From Streptomyces sp. DH12 (lineage in GTDB: Bacteria > Actinomycetota > Actinomycetes > Streptomycetales > Streptomycetaceae), in contig NZ_JAHWGT010000045.1 of NCBI RefSeq assembly GCF_020873895.1, forward strand, positions 1 through 53,819: 53,819 bases of DNA, read 5' to 3'. Both the position numbers and the translations under genes were made by a program. The notes below the pieces were generated by a model. That model saw only the letters and a list, made by a program, of their open reading frames with translations. It was not told the origin of the DNA and made no database searches. Of the stretch, positions 24,118-31,760 are shown piece after piece. Each line of letters starts with the position of its first letter. Positions within the stretch are counted from its first letter, which is position 1.

Positions 24118-24240
24118 TGGGGGCTTCGTAACACCTCCTTCGGTGGGTCTTCGGACACTCCTTTGGTAGGTGTGCGTGTGAGGAACCGCGACCATGCCTA
24201 GCCCGCCCCTTCGGGGCCGCCTTCGGGCGGATGGTCGCGG
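24118..24240 (-). promoter_or_regulatory. Leader-like hairpin without promoter and possible tiny ORF
   Basis: On the minus strand, AACCGCGACCAT pairs with ATGGTCGCGGTT, then CACACGCACACC, then two ribosome-binding-site-like AAAGGAG and GAAGGAGG boxes. Only a very short frame follows (a GTG reading LRSPQCTGTSAGG and stopping near 24050). Either a small unannotated gene or a leader whose gene has been lost. Confidence 0.45.
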
Positions 24241-24260
24241 TTCTGCGTTTGGCGGGGGTC

Positions 24261-24932
24261 TTAGGCGGCGGTGTCCACCCAGACCTTCCCGTACGGGGTG
24301 GCTCGCCATGTGGCCATGCAGCCGTGGCGGACGGCGTCCAGCGCTTCGCTGAGGTCTGCGTAGGGCGTGATGTCGAACGTTCCCGCCGCGGCGGCATTCC
24401 GGAGGGTGTCAAGCTGATCCCGGCCGACAGCGACCGCTTTGCGTTCCAGGTAGGTGGTGTGGCCGGCGCGCAACTCGGCGTGCCAGTCCTGCGGGTCGTG
24501 CCCGGCCTCCGGCCTCCACCCGGCATCACAGAGGGCCAGATGCGCGAGCGCCATGGCCTCGTCCACTTCGGCCGGTCCGGCTGGCACGGGGTGACCGTTC
24601 TGCCTCATGTACGCCAGGACTGCGCACATCAGGCATGCCGAGTCGGCGGTGAAGTCGCCGTGTCCGTAGGACTCGTAGAGGACCTCACCCGTAGCGGTGC
24701 TGCCGCTGTCCTCGTCGGTGGAGCAGACGACGGCGCGGCCGCCGTCCCATTCCGACGGGCTCCGGTGCGTCCATCCGTCTGCGTCGGAGATGCGTATCTC
24801 CCGCTCGGCGTCCACGCTGACCACCACGACGTCGCCACCCTCTGCCCAGTTGTTCCGGGTCGACACCGTCAGCCCGTGTCGAGCCAGCGTGTGCCCGAAG
24901 TGGTCGCCTGCCGTTGCGTACTGGTCCGTCAA
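24261..24932 (-). CDS. Hypothetical protein
   Basis: A 223-residue protein starting at TTG 24932 (GGAGGCTGAATTG). The first half is beta-rich (GGDVVVVSVDAEREIRISD; RAVVCSTDEDSGSTATGEVL). The middle is helical with Cys residues (SACLMCAVLAYMRQNGHPV; EAMALAHLALCDAGWRPEAG). The end reads TWRATPYGKVWVDTAA. It follows the ParB-like gene with a leader hairpin between. A link to partition is conceivable from position only. Confidence 0.7.
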   Translation of the reverse strand: MTDQYATAGDHFGHTLARHGLTVSTRNNWAEGGDVVVVSVDAEREIRISDADGWTHRSPSEWDGGRAVVCSTDEDSGSTATGEVLYESYGHGDFTADSACLMCAVLAYMRQNGHPVPAGPAEVDEAMALAHLALCDAGWRPEAGHDPQDWHAELRAGHTTYLERKAVAVGRDQLDTLRNAAAAGTFDITPYADLSEALDAVRHGCMATWRATPYGKVWVDTAA

Positions 24933-24939
24933 TTCAGCC

Positions 24940-24995
24940 TCCCCAGTCGGTGTGCGTGTGACCGGGGGCGACGCGGCCAGCGTCGCCCCCGGGGG
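24940..24995 (-). promoter_or_regulatory. Perfect leader hairpin with TGGCC loop, no promoter
   Basis: CCGGGGGCGACGC pairs perfectly with GCGTCGCCCCCGG (24962-24992) around TGGCC, then TCACACGCACACCGAC. It lies between the ParB-like gene and 24261-24932. The stem sequence is unrelated to the promoter-linked copies but loop and box are the same, strong evidence for an RNA element. Confidence 0.8.
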
Positions 24996-25035
24996 CTGGG
25001 AGGGGCCCCGGCGGGGCCCCTCCGGGTGATACCTA

Positions 25036-25285
25036 TTACTCCGCGTCGGTCTCCGCGTCGGTCTCCGCGTCGGTGTCCGGCTCGGTGTCCGGCTCGGTGT
25101 CCGGCTCGGTGTCCGGCTCCGCGTCCGTGTCCGGCTCCGCGTCCGTGTCCGGCTCCGCGTCCGTGTCCGTGTCCGGCTCCGCGTCCGTGTCCGGCTCCGC
25201 GTCCGCGTCCGTGTCCGGCTCCGCGTCCGTGTCCGGCTCCGCGTCCGCGTCCGTGTCCGCGTCCGTGTCCGGCTCCGCGTCGGCT
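25036..25285 (-). repeat. Low-complexity coding repeats (DAEPDT)n
   Basis: Tandem repeats of GTGTCCGGCTCCGCGTC-like units at the 3' end of the ParB-like gene, coding for alternating DAEPDT, DTD and EPDT units. They are prone to unequal recombination, so the number of units may differ between isolates. Confidence 0.85.
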
Positions 25286-27051
25286 GCGGCTGCCGCCTCG
25301 CGGGCCTCTCGCTCGGCCTTCATGGCCTCGCGCGCCTCTGCTTCCCGTGCGTCGCGCTCCGCCTGCTCCTCAGCCTGCTGTCGAGCAAGGGCCAGGGTCT
25401 GTTCCTCGATCTCCGACGGGCTGTAGCCGTAGGTCTCCAGGAAGTTGATCCATTCGACCGTGGCGGGCCGGATCGGTCCGGCCTCGTGGTTCGGGCGGTT
25501 GTGGCCGTAGTGGTAGTGCGGCTCTCCGCGCCACGCGTCATCCTTCATGTGCATGGCCTCGTGCATGGCTGCGACGTAGGCGAAGAGGACCCACCAGTAC
25601 CGCTTGGCGGCCGTCCGTGTGATCAGCGCGCTGATCACGTCCTCCCCGACCCTGGAGAGCCGCTCGTCGGCGAGGAACTTCGACAGCAGCTGTCCCTGCA
25701 TCTCGCGCAGCTTCTCGGTGGCGTTCGCGAACTGGCCGACGTGCGAGCCACCCGCGAGCAGCGTCCGCATGACCAAGTCCTTGACCGCCGCCGGTGCCTC
25801 GCTCTTCTCCTTGCACATGTCGGCGATGTGGGCTTCACGCACGGTGCGGGCCACTCGCCATGCCTCGTTGTTCTTCCGGATCACGCGGCCGTGCTCGCGC
25901 TCAGCCTCCTTCTTCTCCTCTTCCGCCTTGGCCCGCGCCGCCGCCTTCTCGTCAACTTCGGCGGAGCCGGCATCGGCGGCCTCCGGCTCGTTCGCGAGCT
26001 TGTGGCCGTTCTTCTTCCAGCCGACGCACAGCCACACGACCTCACCGTCCTCGGGGTTAACGGCGGCCGCGTGGCCGGGGCACGTCTCCTCGTGCACCTG
26101 CTCGGTCAGCGGCCGGTCGACCTCGGTGAGCAGCTCATCGAGCGGCCGGGTGATCTCGAAGACCTGCCAGTTGTCAACGAAGGGGACCACCTCGATGCCA
26201 CGGCCGGTGAGGCCTGCTCGCACCTGCTCGATCCGCTCCTCGCGCGCCTTCCGCGCGCGCAGCGTCTCCACGGCCTGCTTCCAGGCTCCCCGCTTGCCGT
26301 TGCCCTCGGCATCGTCCCGGGCCTTGGCCTTCACCAGGATGTTCAGGGCACCGTCGACGTCCTCGACCTCCTGAAGGTCGCCAAGCTCGACCCAGTCGAA
26401 GTCAACCTCATCCTCGTTGAGGTCTCCGAGAGTCTCGGGCGTGAGCTGCGCGACCTTGTGGGCCGCGTCCAGCTCCTCGACCGTGCGCCCGATGGCGGCG
26501 GCCATCTGCCGCTTCCGGGCCTTGGGGACACGCTTGACGTTCACCATGAGGGCGAGCTGCTGGGCGGCTTCCAGGTCATCCTGGGCGGTCGCCTGCTTGC
26601 GGTGGATGTTCTCCACCATCGAGATTGTCAGGGCCTCGTCGTCCACGCCCTTGAGGTCGTCGCGGACGATCGCCGGGACCTTGCGGTAGCTGCGCCCCTC
26701 GGCCACGGCCTGGACGGCGACGCGGTGGGCGGCGGTTGTGCGCCGCTGGCCGATCACGATGCCCAGCTTGCCCTCGTGCTCCCCCACCTGGGGGCGGAGG
26801 ATGATCGCCTGCTGGACTCCGAGGGCTTCCACGCTGGCGATCAGTGCGGGGTCCGGCTGGGTGGTGTCCTCCTCGCCGGTCGTGTCGCCCTCGCCGGTGG
26901 TGCGCTTCTTGCGGTGGTTGAAGGGGTCGATGACGATCGGTGCGTCCGTCTCCTTCCCCTCGGGGTCGAAGTCGAGCGGGTCGATCAGGATGAGGCGTCC
27001 GATGAACTGCTCATCCTGGCCGGTCTCGGTCTGCTCGGTGGTCACGGTCAT
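25036..27051 (-). CDS. parB-like: ParB-like protein with long acidic repeat tail
   Basis: A 671-residue protein starting at ATG 27051. Residues ~20-150 match the ParB/Sulfiredoxin fold, with GQRRTTAAHR (101-110, CTP/arginine patch) and SMVENIHR (144-151). The HTH region follows (KARKRQMAAAIGRTVEELDA, ~177-196). A long middle domain with several Lys/Glu helices has no clear homologue. The last ~75 residues are tandem D-A-E-P-D-T units. ParB proteins bind centromere sites; no ParA is in the window. The repeated ~80-bp elements on both sides are candidate sites. It could instead be a KorB-like regulator. Confidence 0.82.
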   Translation of the reverse strand: MTVTTEQTETGQDEQFIGRLILIDPLDFDPEGKETDAPIVIDPFNHRKKRTTGEGDTTGEEDTTQPDPALIASVEALGVQQAIILRPQVGEHEGKLGIVIGQRRTTAAHRVAVQAVAEGRSYRKVPAIVRDDLKGVDDEALTISMVENIHRKQATAQDDLEAAQQLALMVNVKRVPKARKRQMAAAIGRTVEELDAAHKVAQLTPETLGDLNEDEVDFDWVELGDLQEVEDVDGALNILVKAKARDDAEGNGKRGAWKQAVETLRARKAREERIEQVRAGLTGRGIEVVPFVDNWQVFEITRPLDELLTEVDRPLTEQVHEETCPGHAAAVNPEDGEVVWLCVGWKKNGHKLANEPEAADAGSAEVDEKAAARAKAEEEKKEAEREHGRVIRKNNEAWRVARTVREAHIADMCKEKSEAPAAVKDLVMRTLLAGGSHVGQFANATEKLREMQGQLLSKFLADERLSRVGEDVISALITRTAAKRYWWVLFAYVAAMHEAMHMKDDAWRGEPHYHYGHNRPNHEAGPIRPATVEWINFLETYGYSPSEIEEQTLALARQQAEEQAERDAREAEAREAMKAEREAREAAAAADAEPDTDADTDADAEPDTDAEPDTDADAEPDTDAEPDTDTDAEPDTDAEPDTDAEPDTEPDTEPDTEPDTDAETDAETDAE

Positions 27052-27059
27052 GGTTGATT

Positions 27060-27150
27060 CCCTTCGTCGGTGTGCGTGTGGTGTCGGTGCGGGGCGCCAC
27101 CCCGTTTCGACAAGAAGAACTTTACCATCGTGGGCCCCTTCGACCAAACG
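27060..27150 (-). promoter_or_regulatory. Promoter and hairpin leader for parB-like gene
   Basis: -35 TTGGTC (27142-27147), 17-bp spacer, -10 TAAAGT (27119-27124). Hairpin 27083-27111: CGGGG/CCCCG with loop TGGCG, outer GTCG/CGAC. CACACGCACACC follows. Confidence 0.88.
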
Positions 27151-27177
27151 CGAAAGGGCCCGTGAGCTGGGAATTCG

Positions 27178-27285
27178 CTACTCAGAGCCAGGGCACTCGC
27201 TGGTCTGGCTGCATGATGGTGACGACCTGCTCGCCATGGCCACCGGGGCTCTTCTCGGCGGCGCTCGAAGTCGAGGCGGGCTGAC
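27178..27285 (-). pseudogene. Truncated duplicate of the 3' end of 27770-28189
   Basis: Minus-strand sequence here repeats the end of the DUF6573-like gene (CATGATGGTGACGACCTGCT region, matching 27800-27850) with a few changes and no start or leader. It lies directly upstream of the ParB-like promoter. Both copies are preceded on the plus strand by GGGCCCGTGAGCTGGG, suggesting a local tandem duplication followed by deletion. Confidence 0.6.
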
Positions 27286-27314
27286 AGTTCGGCCGTCGGT
27301 CTTTCCCACGCCCC

Positions 27315-27629
27315 TCAGCACGTCGCGTCCGCGTCGACGCGGAACGAGCTGATGCCGAGGACGGCGCGCAGCGCGTCGCGGCCGGTCGGGGCGCCGCGCA
27401 CGATCACCCGGGCGTTCATGTCGTCGACGGCGTCGAGTGCGTCGAAGCCATCGGGGCCGTTGTCGACGATGAGCGCGATACCCCATGCCGTCGGCGCCGA
27501 GACGACGTACTCGCCGGTGCGCTCGCCGAGGTAGGTCCGGGCGCTCACGTACGCGACTTCGCGCTTCGTGTGGAAGGTGCCTACCGCGGTGCCCACGGCG
27601 CCGGTCTCGTACACGGTGCCGATTTTCAT
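27315..27629 (-). CDS. Small hypothetical protein
   Basis: A 104-residue protein starting at ATG 27629 (GAGGGAGTGGGCAGGATG). Alternating beta/alpha pattern: KIGTVYETGAVGTAVGTFHT, VAYVSARTYLGERTGEYVVS, WGIALIVDNGPDG, then MNARVIVRGAPTGRDALRAV and a Cys at the end. Single-gene unit downstream of the DUF6573-like gene, upstream of the remnant at 27178-27285. Function unknown. Confidence 0.7.
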   Translation of the reverse strand: MKIGTVYETGAVGTAVGTFHTKREVAYVSARTYLGERTGEYVVSAPTAWGIALIVDNGPDGFDALDAVDDMNARVIVRGAPTGRDALRAVLGISSFRVDADATC

Positions 27630-27639
27630 CCTGCCCACT

Positions 27640-27738
27640 CCCTCGGATCGTGGTGGCGTGTGCGTGTAGTGCCGATGCGGGGTGCCACCCCGTTCCGACA
27701 AGAGGAACTTTACCAGCGTAGACCCCTTCGACCAAACG
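27640..27738 (-). promoter_or_regulatory. Promoter and hairpin leader for 27315-27629
   Basis: -35 TTGGTC (27730-27735), 17-bp spacer, -10 TAAAGT (27707-27712). Hairpin 27671-27699: CGGGG/CCCCG inner, GTCG/CGGC outer, loop TGGCA. The box reads CTACACGCACAC. Confidence 0.88.
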
Positions 27739-27769
27739 CGAGAGGGCCCGTGAGCTGGGGATTCGCTAC

Positions 27770-28189
27770 TCAGACCCAGGGCACGCGCTGGTCTGGCTGC
27801 ATGATGGTGATGACCTGCTCGCCATGGTCGCCGGGGCTCTTCTCGGCGGCTAGGCGGACAGGGCGGGGGTCGATGAAGCCACGCTCCCCGGGAAGGCGGT
27901 AGTGCTCGAAGTCAAGGCGGGCCGGCGGTTGGCGGCCGTCGTCCCGGTACTGCTGTATCGCGTCATAGAGAGACAGCAGCAAGTACCACTCACGCCGCCA
28001 CTGCCGCTCGGCCCGGTCACGCGGTGCGGCGTAGTTGGCGGGTAGGCCGATGGTGTCACTCCACACGGCCAGAGAGTAGGCCACCGGCAGAGTGAAGCCG
28101 AAGTCGTCTGCGATGCCGTCACTGACGGGGATGAGCTGCCGGGTCTCGATGAGCTGCTGACGGGTGTAGAGGCGTGCGGCGGTCGTCAC
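27770..28189 (-). CDS. DUF6573-like hypothetical protein
   Basis: A 139-residue protein starting at GTG 28189 (AGGAGGACCCTGTG). RLYTRQQLIETRQLIPVSDG, then GFTLPVAYSLAVWSDTIGLP and REWYLLLSLYDAIQQYRDDG, follow the same plan as the paralogue at 4732-5112, ending in a beta-rich segment EQVITIMQPDQRVPWV. A GC-rich hairpin region (28205-28275) separates it from the upstream OB-like gene. Family name from memory; function unknown. Confidence 0.68.
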   Translation of the reverse strand: MTTAARLYTRQQLIETRQLIPVSDGIADDFGFTLPVAYSLAVWSDTIGLPANYAAPRDRAERQWRREWYLLLSLYDAIQQYRDDGRQPPARLDFEHYRLPGERGFIDPRPVRLAAEKSPGDHGEQVITIMQPDQRVPWV

Positions 28190-28283
28190 AGGGTCCTCCT
28201 GCTGCGGGCACGGGTACAGGGCCGGGGGGCGGCGCGGCGGCCGCCCCCCGGCGGCGGGGCGGCCCGGCGGCCGCCGTGAGAGA

Positions 28284-29177
28284 TCAGATGAACTTGGCCT
28301 TCGTGGGCCGCTTGAAGTAGCCGAACGTCGGCTCGCCGTCCTTGGCGGTCACGGTGGCGTCGAACTGGACGCGGACACCTCGGAGCGCGAACAGGTTGCC
28401 CTCTTCGGTGCGCCGGGTCTGGAGCGCCTTGGGGATGGTCCCGAACACCTTCGCGCCGTTGTCGAGGCGGACCATCATGCGGTAGTCGGACCCGCTGTAG
28501 GTGAAGTGGTTGTCGTAGATCTTGGCCATGACGACCTCGCCGGTGACCGTCAGTCGCCCCTCCGGCACCGGTCCGGCGTTCTCCTCCTCGGCCTTGCGGC
28601 GCTCGTTCTCGGCGGCCCGGCGGCGCGCGTTCTCGATGAACTTGCGCACCCCGGCGCTCTGCCGGTCCGTGAGCACGTCCAGGCGCTCGATGCGACGGAG
28701 CATGTCGTCGATGAACTCGTTGTTGACGTCCGTCGACTTCAGGAACTCGATGACGTCGCCGTGGTCCTCGGCCCAGGCATCGAACGCCGTTTGGCGGCGC
28801 TTCCGCTCGGCCTCGGCCTTGCGGTTCCGCTCGCGTTCCTGCTTCTCGATCCGCTCGCGGTACTTGGCCAGGGCGTCGGCGCTGATGGTGCTCTGGTAGG
28901 TGGCGGGGGCCCACGAGCCGCCGTGGTTCGCCCCTTCACAGGAGCACGAACAGGCGGGCCCGACGGCCCCCATGCACGCGGCGTCGCACGACGCGTCGTT
29001 CGTGGTCGCGTAGATGCGGGAGGTACGGGTCTGGGCCCCGCACTCGGGGCACGGGATGCCGAGCACGTCCCCGTTCGCTTCGGGGAAGGATCCGCGTACG
29101 GGGCGGCGGCACGGCTCGCACGCGCCGATGAAGAGCTCGGTGGGGCGCTTGGACAGGATGCGATCGAGGACGGGCAC
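28284..29177 (-). CDS. Zinc-ribbon plus possible OB-fold protein
   Basis: A 297-residue protein starting at GTG 29177 (GGAGGCCCCGTG). Residues ~18-90 carry four or more cysteine pairs (CEPCRRP; CPECGAQ; CDAACMG; CSCSCEG). The middle is a basic helical region (YRERIEKQERERNRKAEAER). The last ~95 residues are beta-rich (GRLTVTGEVVMAKIYDNHFT; YRMMVRLDNGAKVFGTIPKA; VRVQFDATVTAKDGEPTFGY), compatible with an OB-fold. A single-stranded DNA or RNA binding role is an inference. It shares the promoter region with the ~80-bp element upstream. Confidence 0.72.
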   Translation of the reverse strand: MPVLDRILSKRPTELFIGACEPCRRPVRGSFPEANGDVLGIPCPECGAQTRTSRIYATTNDASCDAACMGAVGPACSCSCEGANHGGSWAPATYQSTISADALAKYRERIEKQERERNRKAEAERKRRQTAFDAWAEDHGDVIEFLKSTDVNNEFIDDMLRRIERLDVLTDRQSAGVRKFIENARRRAAENERRKAEEENAGPVPEGRLTVTGEVVMAKIYDNHFTYSGSDYRMMVRLDNGAKVFGTIPKALQTRRTEEGNLFALRGVRVQFDATVTAKDGEPTFGYFKRPTKAKFI

Positions 29178-29194
29178 GGGGCCTCCCGGTGATG

Positions 29195-29276
29195 GTGTGT
29201 GCGTGTGGTGTCGGTGTGGGGTGCCACCCCGCTCCGACAAGAAGAACTTTACCAGTGGAACCCCTCTAGGCCAAAC
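29195..29276 (-). promoter_or_regulatory. Promoter and hairpin leader for 28284-29177 operon
   Basis: -35 TTGGCC (29269-29274), 17-bp spacer, -10 TAAAGT (29246-29251). Hairpin 29210-29238: GGGG/CCCC inner, GTCGG/CCGAC outer, loop TGGCA. CACACGCACACA follows. Confidence 0.88.
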
Positions 29277-29344
29277 GTGAAAGGGCCCGTGAGCTGGGCA
29301 AACGGTCCACCGGGCGGCGGTCGATGGACGGCCGGTCAACCCGA

Positions 29345-29430
29345 CCACCGCTTGCCGCTGCTGCGCTTTTCAGGCCGGTCATTCGTACGGCGGTGCACCC
29401 GGGTGACGGCTGGTCACCTAAGCCGCCCAC
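29345..29430. repeat. ~80-bp plasmid element with GGTGAC inverted repeat
   Basis: Nearly identical to 19903-19980, including GGTGAC-N5-GTCACC. The following 29430-29560 segment matches 19980-20110 with small indels; its palindrome is TCACCTCAAGAGGTGA (29450-29465). Confidence 0.85.
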
Positions 29431-29583
29431 CGTTTCCGCTCCCCCGGCTCACCTCAAGAGGTGACTCACGCGCGGTGAACTCCCGGGCGCCGTACGAGCC
29501 ACCGCACCGGCCCACGACCGGCCCGCACCGGTCCGCCGGCCCCGGGTGTCAAGCCCCGCCACCGCGGCGGCCAGCCACCGCTG

Positions 29584-29808
29584 CTACATCCAGTACGGGA
29601 CGACTGGCGGTGGCGGCTCCTCCTCCAGAAAGGTCAGCTGCTCGCGGGCGATGTTGGGAAAGCTCGTCGGGCCGAAACCTGGGTCCTTCGTGAGGGACAC
29701 CCAGAAGTAGCGATAGGTCTGCCCTGCGGATGGCCAGCCCGGTTCAACCGACGGGGTGGCCCAGCACTCTCGGGTGTCGTACATGGCTCGGTAGCTCGTG
29801 AGCCTCAT
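29584..29808 (-). CDS. Small hypothetical protein
   Basis: A 74-residue protein, ATG at 29808 (GAGGAGGAGTCAGATG). It reads SYRAMYDTRECWATPSVEPG, then TYRYFWVSLTKDPGFGPTSF and an acidic Pro-rich end EEEPPPPVVPYWM. Last gene of the 31499-29584 series. No family. Confidence 0.62.
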   Translation of the reverse strand: MRLTSYRAMYDTRECWATPSVEPGWPSAGQTYRYFWVSLTKDPGFGPTSFPNIAREQLTFLEEEPPPPVVPYWM

Positions 29809-29831
29809 CTGACTCCTCCTCGCGGGTAGAC

Positions 29832-29866
29832 CCGGCCAGGGGGCCGCTTGGGCCCCCTGACCGGCG
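29832..29866 (-). terminator. Intergenic hairpin
   Basis: GGTCAGGGGGCC pairs with GGCCCCCTGGCC around CAAGC, between 29877-30176 and 29584-29808. No CACACGCAC box; a simple attenuator or terminator. Confidence 0.5.
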
Positions 29867-29876
29867 CGCCTTCGAC

Positions 29877-30176
29877 TTACGGCCGGGCGGGGGCCTGGTG
29901 GGTCATCCGTCCGTGCTGGCCGTACGTGACGAACGCGTCCAGTACGGCGTTGCGAGCTTCGACGGGGGAGATCAATGCGACCGTTTCAAGGGTTCTGACG
30001 GCGCCGGTGTAGTCGAACGGCCCGTAAACAGGCTTCGGGTCGTAAACGGGGAACTGCACCTCGTACCGGGCGTTGCTGAGTGCGTCGGTGCCGCTCACGC
30101 ATCGGATGGTGGCGACCGCTGCGCCACCACTGGCGGGCGTCCAAACGGCGACGTATCCGCTCGTTGCTTCCTGCAC
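29877..30176 (-). CDS. Small hypothetical protein
   Basis: A 99-residue protein starting at GTG 30176 (AAAGGAGCCAGCAGCAGTG). Beta-rich (GYVAVWTPASGGAAVATIRC; RYEVQFPVYDPKPVYGPFDY), with a helix SPVEARNAVLDAFVTYGQHG. Lies between 30256-30987 and 29584-29808. Function unknown. Confidence 0.65.
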   Translation of the reverse strand: MQEATSGYVAVWTPASGGAAVATIRCVSGTDALSNARYEVQFPVYDPKPVYGPFDYTGAVRTLETVALISPVEARNAVLDAFVTYGQHGRMTHQAPARP

Positions 30177-30255
30177 TGCTGCTGGCTCCTTTCGGTGTCC
30201 GTGAGGGCTGGTGAACCGAGGGCGGCTGGACCGGCCTGCCCGATGCGCCTGCGGC

Positions 30256-30987
30256 TTACGACTGGTTGAGTGCCTGTCGGACCTGGAGCCGAAGCCCTTC
30301 CGGTTGGGTGCCGGTGGGGTACAGGGCGCACAGCCACCCGTAGCCCTGGTACTCGCGCATGGCGGCCACGCAGTGCTTGTGCGTCCCGGCCGTTACCGCT
30401 ACGGGCACGGTGAGGCCGATCCCGGCTCGCCACCCCCAGGTGACCCACGGGCGGGCTCGTCGGATCTCGTCCTGGCACTGGACGCAGATGCGGCGGGGCG
30501 GCTCCGCCTGGCCCGTAGGGCACGTTGCGCACTGTCGCGGCACACCGGCGTCCTCGGCGGCCCCGGGGCCCTCTGTCGCGGGCGTGGGCTCACCTTGCCC
30601 CTCTTCCCCCGCTGATTCAGGCGCCAGCTGGATGCCGGACGCCTCGGCCCAGCGGGCCAGCTCGCGGGTGAGCCTGTCGGCTTGGCACTCGTCGATGAAC
30701 GGCTCCGCCGTGCATCCGTCGGCAGCGTCCCGGTACGCGATGGCCCTGCGGACGATGTCGAGTAGCGGCGCGGCGTCGACCACGGACGCTTCGGTGACGC
30801 CCTGGAGGTAGTCCCCGGGCTCGGGCTCGGCGTACGGAAGGGTTGCCGGGAGGTCGCTCTCGATGTACCCGGCGACGATCTCGCCGGGAGTGCCTTGGTC
30901 GGCGTACGGCTCGCCGTCCTGGTCGTGGGTGGCGGGCAGGTAGGTGATCTCTCCGAAGAAGTGGGTGGTGACCGTCGTCGGGGTGAT
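30256..30987 (-). CDS. Hypothetical zinc-ribbon protein, probable ATC start
   Basis: A 243-residue protein. The ribosome binding site AAAGGAG is followed after six bases by ATC at 30987, and no ATG, GTG or TTG occurs in frame nearby; the frame continues upstream into a GC-rich hairpin. The N-terminus reads TTHFFGEITYLPATHDQDGE. The middle is acidic. Near residue 160 lie CATCPTGQ and CVQCQDEIRR, a classical two-CxxC ribbon, followed by a hydrophobic stretch WRAGIGLTVPVAVTAG. The end is EGLRLQVRQALNQS. If ATC is not used, translation may depend on coupling to 31059-31499. Confidence 0.6.
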   Translation of the reverse strand: MTPTTVTTHFFGEITYLPATHDQDGEPYADQGTPGEIVAGYIESDLPATLPYAEPEPGDYLQGVTEASVVDAAPLLDIVRRAIAYRDAADGCTAEPFIDECQADRLTRELARWAEASGIQLAPESAGEEGQGEPTPATEGPGAAEDAGVPRQCATCPTGQAEPPRRICVQCQDEIRRARPWVTWGWRAGIGLTVPVAVTAGTHKHCVAAMREYQGYGWLCALYPTGTQPEGLRLQVRQALNQS

Positions 30988-31010
30988 ACTGCGCTCCTTT
31001 GGTCCGGGGG

Positions 31011-31050
31011 CTGGGGAACCGGGGGGCGACTGGGCCGCCCCCCGTCTCGC
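31011..31050 (-). terminator. Intergenic hairpin
   Basis: CGGGGGGCG pairs with CGCCCCCCG around GCCCAGT, just after the stop at 31059 and before 30256-30987. Confidence 0.5.
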
Positions 31051-31058
31051 GGTCACCT

Positions 31059-31499
31059 CTACAGGCCGTGCCGTTCGGCGTTGAAGTGGCGGAGCCCGTA
31101 CCAGGTGAGTGCCTTCGAGGAAAGGCCGTAGGCGGTCGCTGCGAGGTGCAGCACGTTGCCGAAGAAGTGCACGAGATCCACAACGTCACTGGTCGCATCG
31201 CCCGGGAACGGCTTGTCCACCGTGAGCCGGATCTCGTGGAGGGCATCGAGCCCTTCGGGGGAGAGGCCGTGTTCGCTCGCAACGTGGTAGGCGTCCGCGA
31301 CGGCGTCCCCGATGAAGATGAACGCAGAATAGCGTCCGGAGCTCGACTCCTGCCGCCGGGCGGCTCGGGTCATCCCCAGCGCGCGCATCGCGAGGCGTCC
31401 GGCCTTCACGGAGGGCAGCGGACGACGGCGCGCCTCCGGGTGCTCGCTCATGACCTTGACGGCGTTCTCCAAGACCGCCCTGACGTCCTGATCGTACAA
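31059..31499 (-). CDS. Hypothetical helical protein, first gene of operon
   Basis: A 146-residue protein starting at TTG 31499 (AGGAGGCTCACTTTG). Helices LYDQDVRAVLENAVKVMSEH, PSVKAGRLAMRALGMTRAAR, a hydrophobic FIFIGDAVADAYHVASEHGL and DVVDLVHFFGNVLHLAATAY. Basic and Ala-rich, without recognisable catalytic motif. It heads a four-gene operon ending at 29584. Confidence 0.68.
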   Translation of the reverse strand: MYDQDVRAVLENAVKVMSEHPEARRRPLPSVKAGRLAMRALGMTRAARRQESSSGRYSAFIFIGDAVADAYHVASEHGLSPEGLDALHEIRLTVDKPFPGDATSDVVDLVHFFGNVLHLAATAYGLSSKALTWYGLRHFNAERHGL

Positions 31500-31509
31500 A
31501 GTGAGCCTC

Positions 31510-31600
31510 CTGTGTGGTGTATGCGTGTGGCGCCGGTGCAGGGTGCCACCCCGTTCCGACAAGACGAACTTTACCAGCGTCACTCTTCTAGGCCAAGCGC
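31510..31600 (-). promoter_or_regulatory. Promoter and hairpin leader for 31059-31499 operon
   Basis: -35 TTGGCC (31591-31596), 17-bp spacer, -10 TAAAGT (31568-31573). Hairpin 31532-31560: GTCGG../CCGGC, GGGG with CCCT, loop TGGCA. The box is CACACGCATACACC. Confidence 0.85.
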
Positions 31601-31674
31601 GAAACGGCTTGTGAGCTGGGCAAATGGCCCACCGGGTGGCGGTCGGCAGGTGTCCGGTCAACCCGACCGGCGCT

Positions 31675-31760
31675 TGCCGCTGCTGCGCTTTTCAGGCCGG
31701 TCATCCGTACGGCGGTGCAGTCGGGTGACGGCTGGTCACCTAAGCCGCCCAGGGTGGCCG
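31675..31760. repeat. ~80-bp plasmid element with GGTGAC inverted repeat
   Basis: Sixth copy, same order and the same GGTGAC-N5-GTCACC inverted repeat. The remaining 31760-32039 holds one possible 26-codon plus-strand frame (ATG 31922, GAGGAAAG upstream) that I cannot support further. Confidence 0.8.
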
